Origin: Granulicella sibirica
GTDB lineage: Bacteria; Acidobacteriota; Terriglobia; Terriglobales; Acidobacteriaceae
Length of the DNA: 64,000 bases
Reading direction: 5' to 3'
NCBI RefSeq assembly: GCF_004115155.1
Contig: NZ_RDSM01000004.1
Location: forward strand, 216,091-280,090
Shown: one piece after another, positions 44,273 to 52,888 of the stretch
Numbering within the stretch: position 1 is the stretch's first letter
How the letters are laid out: every line of letters starts with the position of its first letter
Position numbers and translations under genes: made by a program
Notes under the pieces: generated by a model
The model's input: only the letters and a program-made list of their open reading frames with translations
The model's database searches: none
What the model was told of the DNA's origin: nothing

Positions 44273-44371
44273 AGCGGTTCGGTGTTCTCCAATACTCCGT
44301 CAGATGCCCATGCGCGGCGTCACGTCAGGAGGCCTAAACTCCACACTGATCGCGCCAGATCTTTGAAAACG

Positions 44372-44593
44372 CTAAGGGAGAGAGTCAAAGAGATCTCGCG
44401 TCCGCACAGAGAGCGCTCCTGCGAGCTTTACGATGTTCTCCAGCGCCACGTTCCGTTCCCCGCGTTCCACACCGCCCACATAGTTCCGATGCAGTCCCGC
44501 CCGTTCCGCCAGCTCCTCTTGCGAGTAGCCGCGATCTTCGCGTAAGGCACGTAAAGCCCTTCCGAAGAGGGATTTGGTCGAGACTTTAGCCAC
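44372..44593 (-). CDS. Xre-family helix-turn-helix regulator
   Basis: A 73-residue Cro/C1-type DNA-binding protein: GYSQEELAERAGLHRNYVGG is the helix-turn-helix, followed by VERGERNVALENIVKLAGAL. It starts with GTG at 44593. A perfect 5+5 palindrome lies 36 bases upstream between it and the divergent small gene at 44698, a likely operator for autoregulation. It could be an island regulator or the control protein of a restriction or toxin gene; no partner is contiguous. Confidence 0.88.
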   Translation of the reverse strand: MAKVSTKSLFGRALRALREDRGYSQEELAERAGLHRNYVGGVERGERNVALENIVKLAGALSVRTRDLFDSLP

Positions 44594-44628
44594 TTCATCA
44601 TGGTTTGTCCTTGACCACTATGAGTCTA

Positions 44629-44643
44629 CACACGATGAGTGTG
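44629..44643. promoter_or_regulatory. Candidate Xre operator palindrome
   Basis: CACACGATGAGTGTG: 5-bp arms CACAC/GTGTG with a 5-base centre, located between the divergent Xre gene and the small gene at 44698. ATGAGT or its complement also occurs at 44619 and near 44674. Confidence 0.5.
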
Positions 44644-44697
44644 ATATTCTCGGTCACCGTGAACGGTTCGACTCATCTCTGATGCGCCGAGGTTTCC

Positions 44698-44919
44698 ATG
44701 ATCGAATGTAAAGAACTTGCTGGAAAGGTTATTCGCGTCTGCCATCTCTACGAAGACGGGGTTAACGGTCCCGAATTGCAGATCGAGTTTACCGATGGCA
44801 CCAGCTTCGTAACTGGTCTCAAGGTTGAAGTGTCTTTCGAAGCCAGGTATCTGCGAAGCGACGGCGGCGGATCAACAATCCTCAAAGACTATACGCAGCC
44901 GGTCATCATCCCCCACTAG
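44698..44919 (+). CDS. Small hypothetical protein (73 residues)
   Basis: An acidic, beta-rich 73-residue protein (LQIEFTDGTSFVTGLKVEV) with GAGG five bases before its ATG. No cysteine cluster, membrane helix or known motif beyond a pattern seen in small conserved hypothetical proteins. Its position divergent from an Xre gene with a shared palindrome suggests coordinate control. Confidence 0.6.
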   Translation: MIECKELAGKVIRVCHLYEDGVNGPELQIEFTDGTSFVTGLKVEVSFEARYLRSDGGGSTILKDYTQPVIIPH

Positions 44920-45277
44920 CTACGACAAATGGATTTCCTTCTGCACCGCCCTGGCAGGTAGGACATTTGCGTTGAAAAATGTCACTCCCGTTCGCCCCAT
45001 ACACCTGACCGCAGTGCGAGCAACCGAGCTGATAAACCCTCTGTAGATGATCCGTGCCCGGCAATCGAGTGTTCCGCACAACCACCTGACCATTCTTATT
45101 TACATATCCTGTGAGTGTAGTTGCCGTCTTTCGCGTTGGCATTGTTTTCCCTACCTCGAACGCAGCTGCGTCAAAGACCGTTGGAAGCACACCAGCCTCC
45201 TCACAAACGGACTGCAGCCGGTCAAGCCAAAATTCGTAGCCTTCGGCATCGGTCAAATCCGAATTGGGATGTTCCAA
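44906..45277 (-). CDS. Zinc-ribbon hypothetical protein
   Basis: A 123-residue protein with C-terminal knuckles CSHC and CPTC about 23 residues apart, a single zinc ribbon, followed by a Gly-rich end. The TTG start at 45277 lies inside the upstream glycosylase gene (25-base overlap), implying coupling; a shorter form from an internal ATG is possible. Probably a small DNA-associated accessory to the glycosylase. Function not known. Confidence 0.5.
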   Translation of the reverse strand: MEHPNSDLTDAEGYEFWLDRLQSVCEEAGVLPTVFDAAAFEVGKTMPTRKTATTLTGYVNKNGQVVVRNTRLPGTDHLQRVYQLGCSHCGQVYGANGSDIFQRKCPTCQGGAEGNPFVVASGG

Positions 45278-45879
45278 CCGAGGTTCTCACCAAGCCAACC
45301 GGCTACTCGACTATCGAGCGGAATCTCGTATCGCGCTAGGCCAAGTTCTTGGAGGAGGTTGCGCGACTGCTTTGGACCAATGCCGCAAAGGTTCTCAGAG
45401 AGCAAGTGTGCCACCTTGCGTTCTTGATTGATCGTGTCCGCGAGGTGGCCTTTCACGTCAGCTTGAGCGAGTGCCTGCATGACGGAGGAAAGCTCTCCCC
45501 AGATGCCCGGGTCTCCGAATAGAGTTTCGAGGTTGGCGCGCAGGAACTTTGTGATCGGGCCACCGAAACGGAAGCTCTTCAAAATCACTCTGATTTCATC
45601 ATCGCTCTTCTGTTCGTAGACCTCGAGACTTAGCGGGAACGGTTCGCGTTTTGCAAATGATGCGACTTCAGAATCCGGGGTTGAACGCTGCTGCGACGTA
45701 AGCAAGGCTAATACAAGCTGCTCCCAGAAAGTCTGTTTCGACGGCGAGATCACGTTTTGTTGTGCGGCACTACGAATCCTGTCCGCTACCCAGGCTGTCG
45801 TCTTCGTTCGGTCGACCACTTCAAGAATCAGCGAGGCTTCCACATTCTTTGTTGGCGTAGATGGCGATATGAGATTCAT
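45253..45879 (-). CDS. N-glycosylase/DNA lyase, Ogg-like HhH-GPD protein
   Basis: About 208 residues from ATG 45879, which has GGAG eight bases upstream (ATG 45900 is the longer alternative). The helix-hairpin-helix LCGIGPKQSRNLLQELG contains the Lys used by bifunctional glycosylase/lyases, and EIPLDSRVAGWL supplies the catalytic Asp. This fits the Ogg2-type 8-oxoguanine glycosylases common in thermophiles and archaea. It would excise oxidised purines, generating the abasic sites that the nearby SRAP and Xth proteins handle. Confidence 0.8.
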   Translation of the reverse strand: MNLISPSTPTKNVEASLILEVVDRTKTTAWVADRIRSAAQQNVISPSKQTFWEQLVLALLTSQQRSTPDSEVASFAKREPFPLSLEVYEQKSDDEIRVILKSFRFGGPITKFLRANLETLFGDPGIWGELSSVMQALAQADVKGHLADTINQERKVAHLLSENLCGIGPKQSRNLLQELGLARYEIPLDSRVAGWLGENLGWNIPIRI

Positions 45880-45900
45880 TCTCTTGTCTCCACTTCCCAT

Positions 45901-46485
45901 TATGGCGCGCTCAGGGAGGACGGATCCTCCCTGTCTTCAGCCGCTCTGCGTCTTACGCCACCCGCCTCAGCGGGACGTTCCCTCCCGCAACGCCCTCCCT
46001 ATCGTTCCTGTGCGCTGGCGCGCACCAATAAGGAAAACAAGCCTCGCTAAGGGGTGAGTGTACCGCGACATGCGTTACGTTGTGGACCTGAGACATCCGT
46101 TACAAGCCCCTTGCGGTGGCGATGGTTCGAGTTGAGGGGGCACGAGAAGACATATATCCGGTCGTCGGGGCCGTGGGAATGTGGGAATCCCGAAGGGATT
46201 TCCAAAGAGTGTGGGAAGGGTGGGAAGCCGGCTTCTTGGCTTTCCATGCTTTCCATACTCTGTCATTTCCATGGCCTGCTTTTCGCCCAGGCGAAGAGCT
46301 GAGTTGACAGCTAGATCGTCCAGCGCAATGGGCCGTACTCGCAAGGAAGTGTCCGTCGTGATTGTTGTCGCTGAGTGCCTTGGCGATCTGCACTAGAGAT
46401 TTGTCAATCATCAAATCGCAGCGCTTCAAAGAGGCCTTTAGACTTTTTCGTTTCTATGGCAACTTGCAATTCCGAAAGTCCCTGT
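45901..46485. other. Intergenic remnant region with IS-terminus-like sequence
   Basis: No convincing gene in 585 bases. It contains an IS481-terminus-like block at 46069-46104 and the repetitive G/A-rich stretch 46160-46260 (GTGGGAAT, GTGGGAAG, GGTGGGAAG). Short frames on both strands overlap each other and lack ribosome-binding sites. Looks like decayed mobile DNA. Confidence 0.5.
46069..46104 (-). repeat. IS-terminus-like repeat, copy 1
   Basis: Read on the minus strand, TGTAACGGATGTCTCAGGTC is followed by CGTAACGC. It matches 26 of 36 positions of the plus-strand block at 62983-63018, in inverted orientation. This type of sequence is seen at ends of IS481-like elements. No transposase is adjacent to this copy. 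Confidence 0.5.
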
Positions 46486-46911
46486 TTATTGGAGTTGTTC
46501 TGAGATTCCGCCCCAGTCCTCCGGGAGAATGTCAGATACGGATTGTGAAAACGTCCAGGAATGGCCTGCAAGATCCTCGGCAACGTACTGCCGCTCTCCG
46601 TAAGGATGGGTACCTGGTTCTTGGGTAATTTTCGCGCCGTGCTCTCTTGCGTGATTGCAGTGTGCATCTGCGTCGTCGATGCGGACGGTGACCGAATGGC
46701 CGAGGCCGACAGCACCGCCGATCTCATGCGGGCGAAGCTCTCTTGCGATAATCGCGCCTTCTCCGACGTTGAGCTGCACGCGGTGCGTGTCGACTCGCAG
46801 GCGGACTGTAAAGGCGAACGCCTGGCACAGCCAAGCCGCTGCCTCATTCGCATTTAGGTAAGCGAGAACCGGGATTACCGTGGCGCGAGGTATTGATCGA
46901 TTCCAAATCAT
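46486..46911 (-). CDS. VOC-family (glyoxalase/bleomycin-resistance fold) protein
   Basis: About 141 residues from ATG 46911 (ATG 46917 also possible). The N-terminal VIPVLAYLNANEAAAWLCQA and the C-terminal GERQYVAEDLAGHSWTFSQ form paired beta-alpha-beta-beta-beta modules of the vicinal-oxygen-chelate superfamily, closest in pattern to PhnB-like stress proteins. Metal ligands cannot be assigned with confidence. Isolated on the minus strand; function unknown. Confidence 0.75.
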   Translation of the reverse strand: MIWNRSIPRATVIPVLAYLNANEAAAWLCQAFAFTVRLRVDTHRVQLNVGEGAIIARELRPHEIGGAVGLGHSVTVRIDDADAHCNHAREHGAKITQEPGTHPYGERQYVAEDLAGHSWTFSQSVSDILPEDWGGISEQLQ

Positions 46912-46917
46912 CTGCAA

Positions 46918-47229
46918 ACTCCCAATAGCGTCAGGCTAGGCTTTGAGGCGACTATAGCAGCGTCATCCTACCCAACCCCATAACAGCCCATCCATAGCCT
47001 TCTCAGAATCGACGTGCAAGTCAACCTTTTCCCGGCCATTCCCAGGTCGGTTCAATTGTTGAGAACAGGCCAAAGCACTCATTGAGAAATTGGTAATGGG
47101 GCGATCGATAAGCCCCGAAAATCGCGGGTTTCTCAAGGCTTGCTAAAAAGGGGCGTCCGAAACTAGACTCGCGTGTGAGAGCTTTGGCTGAATCAGAGCT
47201 GGACATTAGTTTCATGAGAGGCCCGTGTG
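46918..47229. other. Intergenic region, no clear gene
   Basis: About 310 bases. A 64-codon frame on the minus strand (47215-47021) is open but has no recognisable domain or strong ribosome-binding site. The upstream promoter of the 47230 gene should lie at the right side. Nothing else seen. Confidence 0.4.
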
Positions 47230-49302
47230 ATGGCTAAGAATGCAGCTCGAGTCTTTTTGGGTCTCGCCTATTGCCTGCTTGTTAGCCTGAGTTCTGCCTC
47301 CGCTGAGGTTAAGGCGGTCGTCATTACGAGCCGTTTGCCGTGGCTCGACGGCAAGCCCGTAGGATCGGTGGGTGCATACGAAAAGCTGCAGGGGCACATC
47401 ACATACACCATCGATCCAAAGGCAAAGGGAAATGAACGTATTGCTGATATTACGCTTGCACCTCGAGATGCACATGGAATGGTTGAGTTCACGGCTGACT
47501 TCGTTGTTGTGCGTCCCGTAGACCCGGCCAAGGCCCGGTCTACGGTCTTTCTTGAAATTCTAAATCGGGGCAAGAGCAATGTCAGCCGATATTTATTTCA
47601 GTCAGATCGCAAGACCCCGTTCAGGGTTGAGACGCTGGACGGGGTGAAGCTGCGCGATGCGTTTTTGTTCGAGCGGGGTTTTACGGTTGCGTGGGTGGGA
47701 TGGCAATTCGACCTGCCCAAAGGAACGATTCGTGTAGATGTACCTGCGGTACCGGCGCCGGGGTTGGTGCGGGAGGCTATTGCACCGGACGCGAAGGAAC
47801 TTGCGAGTGGAATACATTCGTTAAAGGAATCGTATTGCGCCGCCGATGCGGAACAGGCTGCCGCGACGCTTTCGGTGAAGGCGAGCTTCGCTGGGCCGGC
47901 GCAGCTCTTGTTACGTAGTTCCTGGTCTTTCGCGCACCGGGATGATGGGAAAGCGGTACCGGATGCCTGTTCGATTTTGTTGCCGGGCGGGATCAAACCG
48001 GGAAAGGAGTATGAGGCTGTATATCAAGGTGCGCCTTCACCCGTCGCTGGACTTGGATTAGCCGCAGTTCGCGATTTTGTTTCGTATTTGAAGTTTGGTG
48101 GCGTGCCGTCTGCGCTGCGCGAAAGCCCTCAGACGGAACAGCACGTTTTGGGGTATGGATATTCCCAAAGTGCTCGTTTTTTAAGACAATACCTGTACCA
48201 AGGATTCAATGCGGATGAGCACGGTCGGCAGGCGTTCGATGCGATGTTTATTGCAAGCGCGGGCGGGGGACGAGGAAGTTTTAACCAACGATACGCGATG
48301 CCGGGGGAGGCCGGTAATTCTGTCATGTCTGACCTGAGGCCAGTTGATCTATTTCCTTTCACGGACGGAGATGACACGGACCCTTTCACGGGAAAGCGCG
48401 ATGGCTTATTGGATGAGGCAAAGAAGTCGAAGACAGTACCTAAGATCTTCTATACGTATAGTTCGAGCGAATATTGGGCGCGGGTAGGTTCGCTGGCCTA
48501 CACGACCGTAGATGGGAAGCGTGAGCTACCAATCGATGGCCATGCGCGGCTTTACTTCTTCGCGGGAGTGCCGCACGCGCATGGAATTTTTCCAGTAGAC
48601 AAGATAGGGCTCACACCAGGTCAGACGTATGAGAACTATGGGAATTTCGCCAGTTCCTGGTGGGCGTTTCGGGCGCTGGTTCTGGATCTGGACGCGTGGA
48701 TGGTGAGCGGTGAAGAGCCGCCACCGTCCGTGTATCCGCGTCCTGGGCATGACCTCGTTGCGCGGGAGCAGGTTCGATTCCCGAAGATACCGGGTTTGGA
48801 GTTCCCCTCGTACACGCCACAGAACTGGCGAATGGATTTTGGGAAGGAGTTTGCAGTGTCGGGTGTGCCCACGATCGAGCCTCCCAAACTCGGTCCGGAG
48901 TATCCGGTTCTGGTGCCTCAGGTCGATGAGGATGGCAACGACAGGGGCGGGATCGCTCTACCTTTTGTGGCGGTGCCGTTGGGAACATTCACTGGTTGGA
49001 ACTATGAACTACCGAAGCTTGAGTCATTTCATTATTTGGCCGGGCTGATTGGTAGCTTCCAACAGTTTGCATGCACCAAAGCTGATCGAGACCGGAGTGG
49101 CGATCCTCGACTTTCGATTGCGGAGCGATATGCCGATCGCGCAGACTACCTAGCCAAAGTGCATGCGGCTTCGCTCGCCCTAGTTGGAAGAAAGCTCTTG
49201 CTTGCCGAGGATTTGGGCGCTATTGAGAAGGAGAGTGAAGGCTTCTGGGATGGGCTTACCGTCGACGATCAACCACACAACCGAAACAAAAAGCTCCAGT
49301 AA
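47230..49302 (+). CDS. Large secreted alpha/beta-hydrolase domain protein
   Basis: A 690-residue exported protein from ATG 47230 (GTG 47227 in frame). Signal peptide residues 1-25 end at SASAEV. The body matches the large alpha/beta-hydrolase-domain family of Acidobacteria and Sphingomonads: AVVITSRLPWLDG start, YGYSQSARFLRQYLYQGF with a GYSQS nucleophile elbow, and YFFAGVPHAHG near residue 440 for the catalytic His. Probably an ester hydrolase acting in the periplasm. No operon partner. Confidence 0.78.
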   Translation: MAKNAARVFLGLAYCLLVSLSSASAEVKAVVITSRLPWLDGKPVGSVGAYEKLQGHITYTIDPKAKGNERIADITLAPRDAHGMVEFTADFVVVRPVDPAKARSTVFLEILNRGKSNVSRYLFQSDRKTPFRVETLDGVKLRDAFLFERGFTVAWVGWQFDLPKGTIRVDVPAVPAPGLVREAIAPDAKELASGIHSLKESYCAADAEQAAATLSVKASFAGPAQLLLRSSWSFAHRDDGKAVPDACSILLPGGIKPGKEYEAVYQGAPSPVAGLGLAAVRDFVSYLKFGGVPSALRESPQTEQHVLGYGYSQSARFLRQYLYQGFNADEHGRQAFDAMFIASAGGGRGSFNQRYAMPGEAGNSVMSDLRPVDLFPFTDGDDTDPFTGKRDGLLDEAKKSKTVPKIFYTYSSSEYWARVGSLAYTTVDGKRELPIDGHARLYFFAGVPHAHGIFPVDKIGLTPGQTYENYGNFASSWWAFRALVLDLDAWMVSGEEPPPSVYPRPGHDLVAREQVRFPKIPGLEFPSYTPQNWRMDFGKEFAVSGVPTIEPPKLGPEYPVLVPQVDEDGNDRGGIALPFVAVPLGTFTGWNYELPKLESFHYLAGLIGSFQQFACTKADRDRSGDPRLSIAERYADRADYLAKVHAASLALVGRKLLLAEDLGAIEKESEGFWDGLTVDDQPHNRNKKLQ

Positions 49303-49598
49303 AAAGAGTTGGATCTCGGCTTTCGGTCGTTTTCTTTCCGGGTCCTATAACGGCATCTTCCTTCTCTCAGATCGCTGAGGGTAGTGCGAGTTCTCGGGAC
49401 TATCTGGGGGCTCGATGAGTGCATTGGCGATAATGCTCTCATTGACAAGACTGTGGCGAGCGAATGCGTTAGTTATCTGTCCGGCAAGTTGCTTCTATGA
49501 CATCTCAGCTCCACGATCGTAAGCAATATCGACCAAGTATTGGCTTTTCTCGACATCAAGGAGGACTTCGAATTTGCCGCGTTCGTGATGGGGCCCCC
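49303..49598. other. Intergenic region between convergent genes
   Basis: About 295 bases separating the ends of the hydrolase and the TolB-type regulator. Short overlapping frames only; no hairpin with a T-tract or RNA motif recognised. Confidence 0.4.
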
Positions 49599-51818
49599 TC
49601 AGTGTCCATGCCAGTCAAGCGCGTATATCTCCTGGGTTCCAACATCTCGCAGCACCAAAGGGTCGCCATCGGGCGTCAACGAAAATGCGATACCTGCGAG
49701 CCGTCCTGCGAGTCCAATACCCTTCAGACTGGCAACCTCCTTGACCTGCCGGTCGCTTAGGCGGACTCGCATAATGGCCGGGTCGTCTCCCTGCCGCACG
49801 AAGAACAAATACAAACCATCCCTCGACCACGTTGGAAAGCCACCGCCGGTCGCGATCTGCTCCCATTTCCGGCTCTTGAAGTCGTAAAGCATCAGGTCGC
49901 GCCCATTCGCTCCCCATGCTGCGGCGTGAGTTCCGTCTGGCGACCACGCACCCGCGAACATTCCCTTAGAACCCGGCAGAGTTTCTACTGTCTGGGTCTT
50001 GACGTTTAGAACATGAATGCCGATTACTGATGGGTCCGGCACGAAAAACGGGAAATCACTGTACATCAGGGACATTCCGTCGGGAGACCAGTTGGTCGAC
50101 ATCTGATTCCCGCCTGCAGGCTGGGCCGGTCTTGCCTCCCCGCCCTCGCCGGAGATCACATAAGCCTGCGGCTTTTGACCGCCCTTATATCCGTAGAAGA
50201 CGATCTGGTTAGCGTCTGGCGACCAGAATGGAACCATCACCTGCAACGGAGGAGATGTCAACTGGAGCCGATCACTACCATCCGTCCGGCAACGCCAAAG
50301 CGAGCCGCCCGGAAAGTCCACATAGGCGAGCCATTCTCCGTCCCGCGAGATGTCGATAAAGTCGGCTGAAATACCACGCAGAGGTGGGGATCCATAAGGC
50401 ACAAACTGCTTCGTTCGGGAATCGAAGCGTTCCATTTCACTTCGCAACTGCTGGCCGATAACGAACAGCTTCCTTCCATCAGGACTTAGCACGGGAGCCA
50501 GAGAGCTGAGCTGGCCGCCGGTCAGTTGCACGGGTTCATTCACGTCTTTGTCGACCCACTTCATTGCGCTGGGTAACAGGCTCGGTTGAGACGGCATCGA
50601 CCAGATCTCTGACCGGCCAAGTCGCCTCGTTTGGAAGACAAAATCCCTCCCATCGGGAGTCCAGCTTCCGCAACATACGTCCATTGGGCCGTCCTTGGAG
50701 TTCCATCCCTTCAGCAACCTGCGCAAGCCGTGTCCGTCGGCCCCTATCTCCCACAGCGCAAGCGAAGCAGAACGCAGGTCGAAGACCGATAACCTGATCA
50801 GCTTTCCGTCGGGTGACCACCGAGGCATCCACCCCGGCCCAGACAAAGTAGATATCTTCTTCGCCCCGGTTCCGTCCCCGTTCGCCACGTAGAGGTCAGC
50901 TCCCTGTAGATAGGCCAGCAATTCCCCATTTGGTGACCAGGATGCGTCGCGCCCTTTGACACCATTCAGCTGCCGCGCCGCACCACCAGGCACTGAAAGT
51001 GCCCACAGCGTCGAAAACGGTGACGGGTTGACGCCGTCCGAAACCAGCATCTCCGATCGGCTTCGCGCCAGATCCAGAAGTTGCGGTTGACTGATACCCA
51101 AAGGGATTCTGGCTGTTTCTCCGCCATGAACCGATACCTCAGCCAACTGTAGGGCGTCGGTCGAACCTTCAGTGAAGTAGACGTTCACCCCATCGGTAAA
51201 CAAGGCGGCATCGGGGCCACCCTCTGCAATCATGTGTCCGCGTTTCACCAGGCCATCATGGGTGATCTGAACATAGCCTGACATCATCGGCCGAGAAAGT
51301 GCGACTCGCCATGTCCACAGACCAAGAAGCAAGAGAGCTATGCAAACACATGCCGCCAGACCCGTAACCAGGCGGTAGATTCGACTTCGAGACTGCGTCG
51401 GCGAGGATGCCTCAATCTCTCGATCGGCAAAAGCGCCTTCGGCCGCAAGCGTTGGCTGGAATCCTTGCGAAGAAATGCCCAGTCTATCCAAATCGACCAC
51501 CGGAACCGCGAGTCGGTAGCCGCGCTTTGGAAGCGTTTGAATGTAGTCTCCGCCGCTTGAAGTTTTCCCCAACTCCTTTCGCAGGAGAGAGATATTTTGA
51601 GTTAAGTTTCCCTCCTCAACAAAGGTCTCGGGCCAAACTAGTTTCATCAGCGTCTGCTTACTAACCATTTCCCCATGGCGCTCCACCAACACGGCAAGTA
51701 TAGAGATGGCCTTGGGTGGCAATCCGACCAGCCGATTGTCACGAGACAAAGTGCCCTGCTCTGGATCGAGCTCAAAGTCGCCAAAACCGTATAAACATCG
51801 ATTTAGCAAGGCATTCAC
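49599..51818 (-). CDS. CadC-type winged-helix membrane regulator with TolB/WD40-like sensor
   Basis: A 739-residue one-component regulator. Residues 10-105 form an OmpR/CadC-type winged helix (GFGDFELDPEQGTLSRD, GEMVSKQTLMKLVWP, TLPKRGYRLAVP). A transmembrane helix at about 143-165 links it to a periplasmic beta-propeller of TolB/PD40 repeats, visible as repeated WSPDG, WTPDG and LSPDG units. Propeller binding of a ligand or wall fragment would regulate transcription from the membrane. Adjacent divergent gene is the frameshifted membrane protein at 51952, a possible target. Confidence 0.88.
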   Translation of the reverse strand: MNALLNRCLYGFGDFELDPEQGTLSRDNRLVGLPPKAISILAVLVERHGEMVSKQTLMKLVWPETFVEEGNLTQNISLLRKELGKTSSGGDYIQTLPKRGYRLAVPVVDLDRLGISSQGFQPTLAAEGAFADREIEASSPTQSRSRIYRLVTGLAACVCIALLLLGLWTWRVALSRPMMSGYVQITHDGLVKRGHMIAEGGPDAALFTDGVNVYFTEGSTDALQLAEVSVHGGETARIPLGISQPQLLDLARSRSEMLVSDGVNPSPFSTLWALSVPGGAARQLNGVKGRDASWSPNGELLAYLQGADLYVANGDGTGAKKISTLSGPGWMPRWSPDGKLIRLSVFDLRSASLALWEIGADGHGLRRLLKGWNSKDGPMDVCCGSWTPDGRDFVFQTRRLGRSEIWSMPSQPSLLPSAMKWVDKDVNEPVQLTGGQLSSLAPVLSPDGRKLFVIGQQLRSEMERFDSRTKQFVPYGSPPLRGISADFIDISRDGEWLAYVDFPGGSLWRCRTDGSDRLQLTSPPLQVMVPFWSPDANQIVFYGYKGGQKPQAYVISGEGGEARPAQPAGGNQMSTNWSPDGMSLMYSDFPFFVPDPSVIGIHVLNVKTQTVETLPGSKGMFAGAWSPDGTHAAAWGANGRDLMLYDFKSRKWEQIATGGGFPTWSRDGLYLFFVRQGDDPAIMRVRLSDRQVKEVASLKGIGLAGRLAGIAFSLTPDGDPLVLRDVGTQEIYALDWHGH

Positions 51819-51951
51819 TCCCTTGAGAAAAAACTGAGGATTTCTTGAGCGTTCGCGTGAGGACTAAGCGCACCTCTCTCTCTTAATGTAGCTCCTGTTC
51901 AGAACAGGCAGTTTGACGCATCCCGGAATGTCCGGAGATTGGAGCCGCCGC

Positions 51952-52780
51952 ATGACACCCACCGCACTCGCCAAGGATGCGCTCGACCCGGGTCGCCGGT
52001 CGTCGTTTCCCGAATCTTCGCTTGTGGAAACAGTAGATAACAAATCGGAGACCCTAGCCGAAATTCTCTCCCGTAAGCGTCGCGACCACCGCTTCTTTTT
52101 AGTCCTGGCGACGCTCGCCGCCATCACGATCTTCTCGGGATTTTCAGCGACCTACTACCTCAAGCCACTCCGAGGTCTCGTACCTCGTCCGGCAAGCTCG
52201 CAGCTGCCGATGGTGATCCATTTGCACGGAGCAGTCTTCACTCTCTACGTTCTTTTTTACCTCTTCCAGACCGCGCTAATCTCGCGAGGCCAACGTGCTC
52301 TGCACATGACGCTGGGGTGGGTTTCGATCGCACTGATTCCCGCGATGGTGGTACTGGGAACGATGGCGGCATTCCGGGGTGCCAGCGTGGGCCACATGCA
52401 GAACTGGCCCGACCTCGAATCTGCAGCCATGGTGAACGTGATGTCAGTATTTGTATTTGCAGTTATCGCCCGTCGGTATCTTGGTGCGAAAAAAGCCCGA
52501 AGCCCACAAACGGCTCATGTCTCTCTCCTTCATGACGCTTCTGCCGCCCGCCCTTGCTCGTCCGACACTGGCATCGCTCCTGGGACCTGCGGGAGTGGTT
52601 GCTGCCATCTTCGCCTTCATTCTCGCAGGATCAGTCTATGACCTGGTCACGCGCCGCCGCATTCATCCCGCATATATCTTGGGCGTCATATTTTTCATCA
52701 TTGCCGGCCCACCTGTCCGCCTGGCAATTGGCGCCACACCTGCCTGGCACCACTTTGTTCACTGGGCAATCCGTCAGTGA
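51952..52780 (+). pseudogene. Multi-pass membrane protein, frameshifted
   Basis: Two frames that together make one protein. The first (from ATG 51952, GGAG seven bases upstream) covers an N-terminal tail and four or five helices, with IHLHGAVFTLY, and loses sense at the run of six A at 52489-52494. The second continues KKPEAHKRLMSL through RRIHP to TPAWHHFVHWAI, matching the intact paralogues at 54377 and 55203. Removing one A restores a single 275-residue frame. Either a real inactivating indel or a sequencing error in the homopolymer. Confidence 0.75.
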
Positions 52781-52888
52781 AACCGGGGATTGCCAAACAT
52801 TGAGATCGACCATAATCATCCACCTTCACAGCTCGCAGTCAAATTGGCCGGGCACCATTAGCCTCACTTTGCAGAAAGGCGCCTCAAT

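Noticed and set aside
46160..46260. Possible CRISPR-like repetition of GTGGGAA units
   Set aside because: Units are short, irregularly spaced and without uniform spacers; no cas genes are present.
47021..47215. 64-codon minus-strand frame
   Set aside because: No domain, weak start context, located in the promoter region of the hydrolase gene; kept only as part of an intergenic note.
52489..52494. Programmed frameshift at the A-run of the membrane gene
   Set aside because: The shift needed is +1 (one A too many), not the -1 shift usual at A-rich slippery sites, and paralogues need no shift; an indel or sequencing error is simpler.
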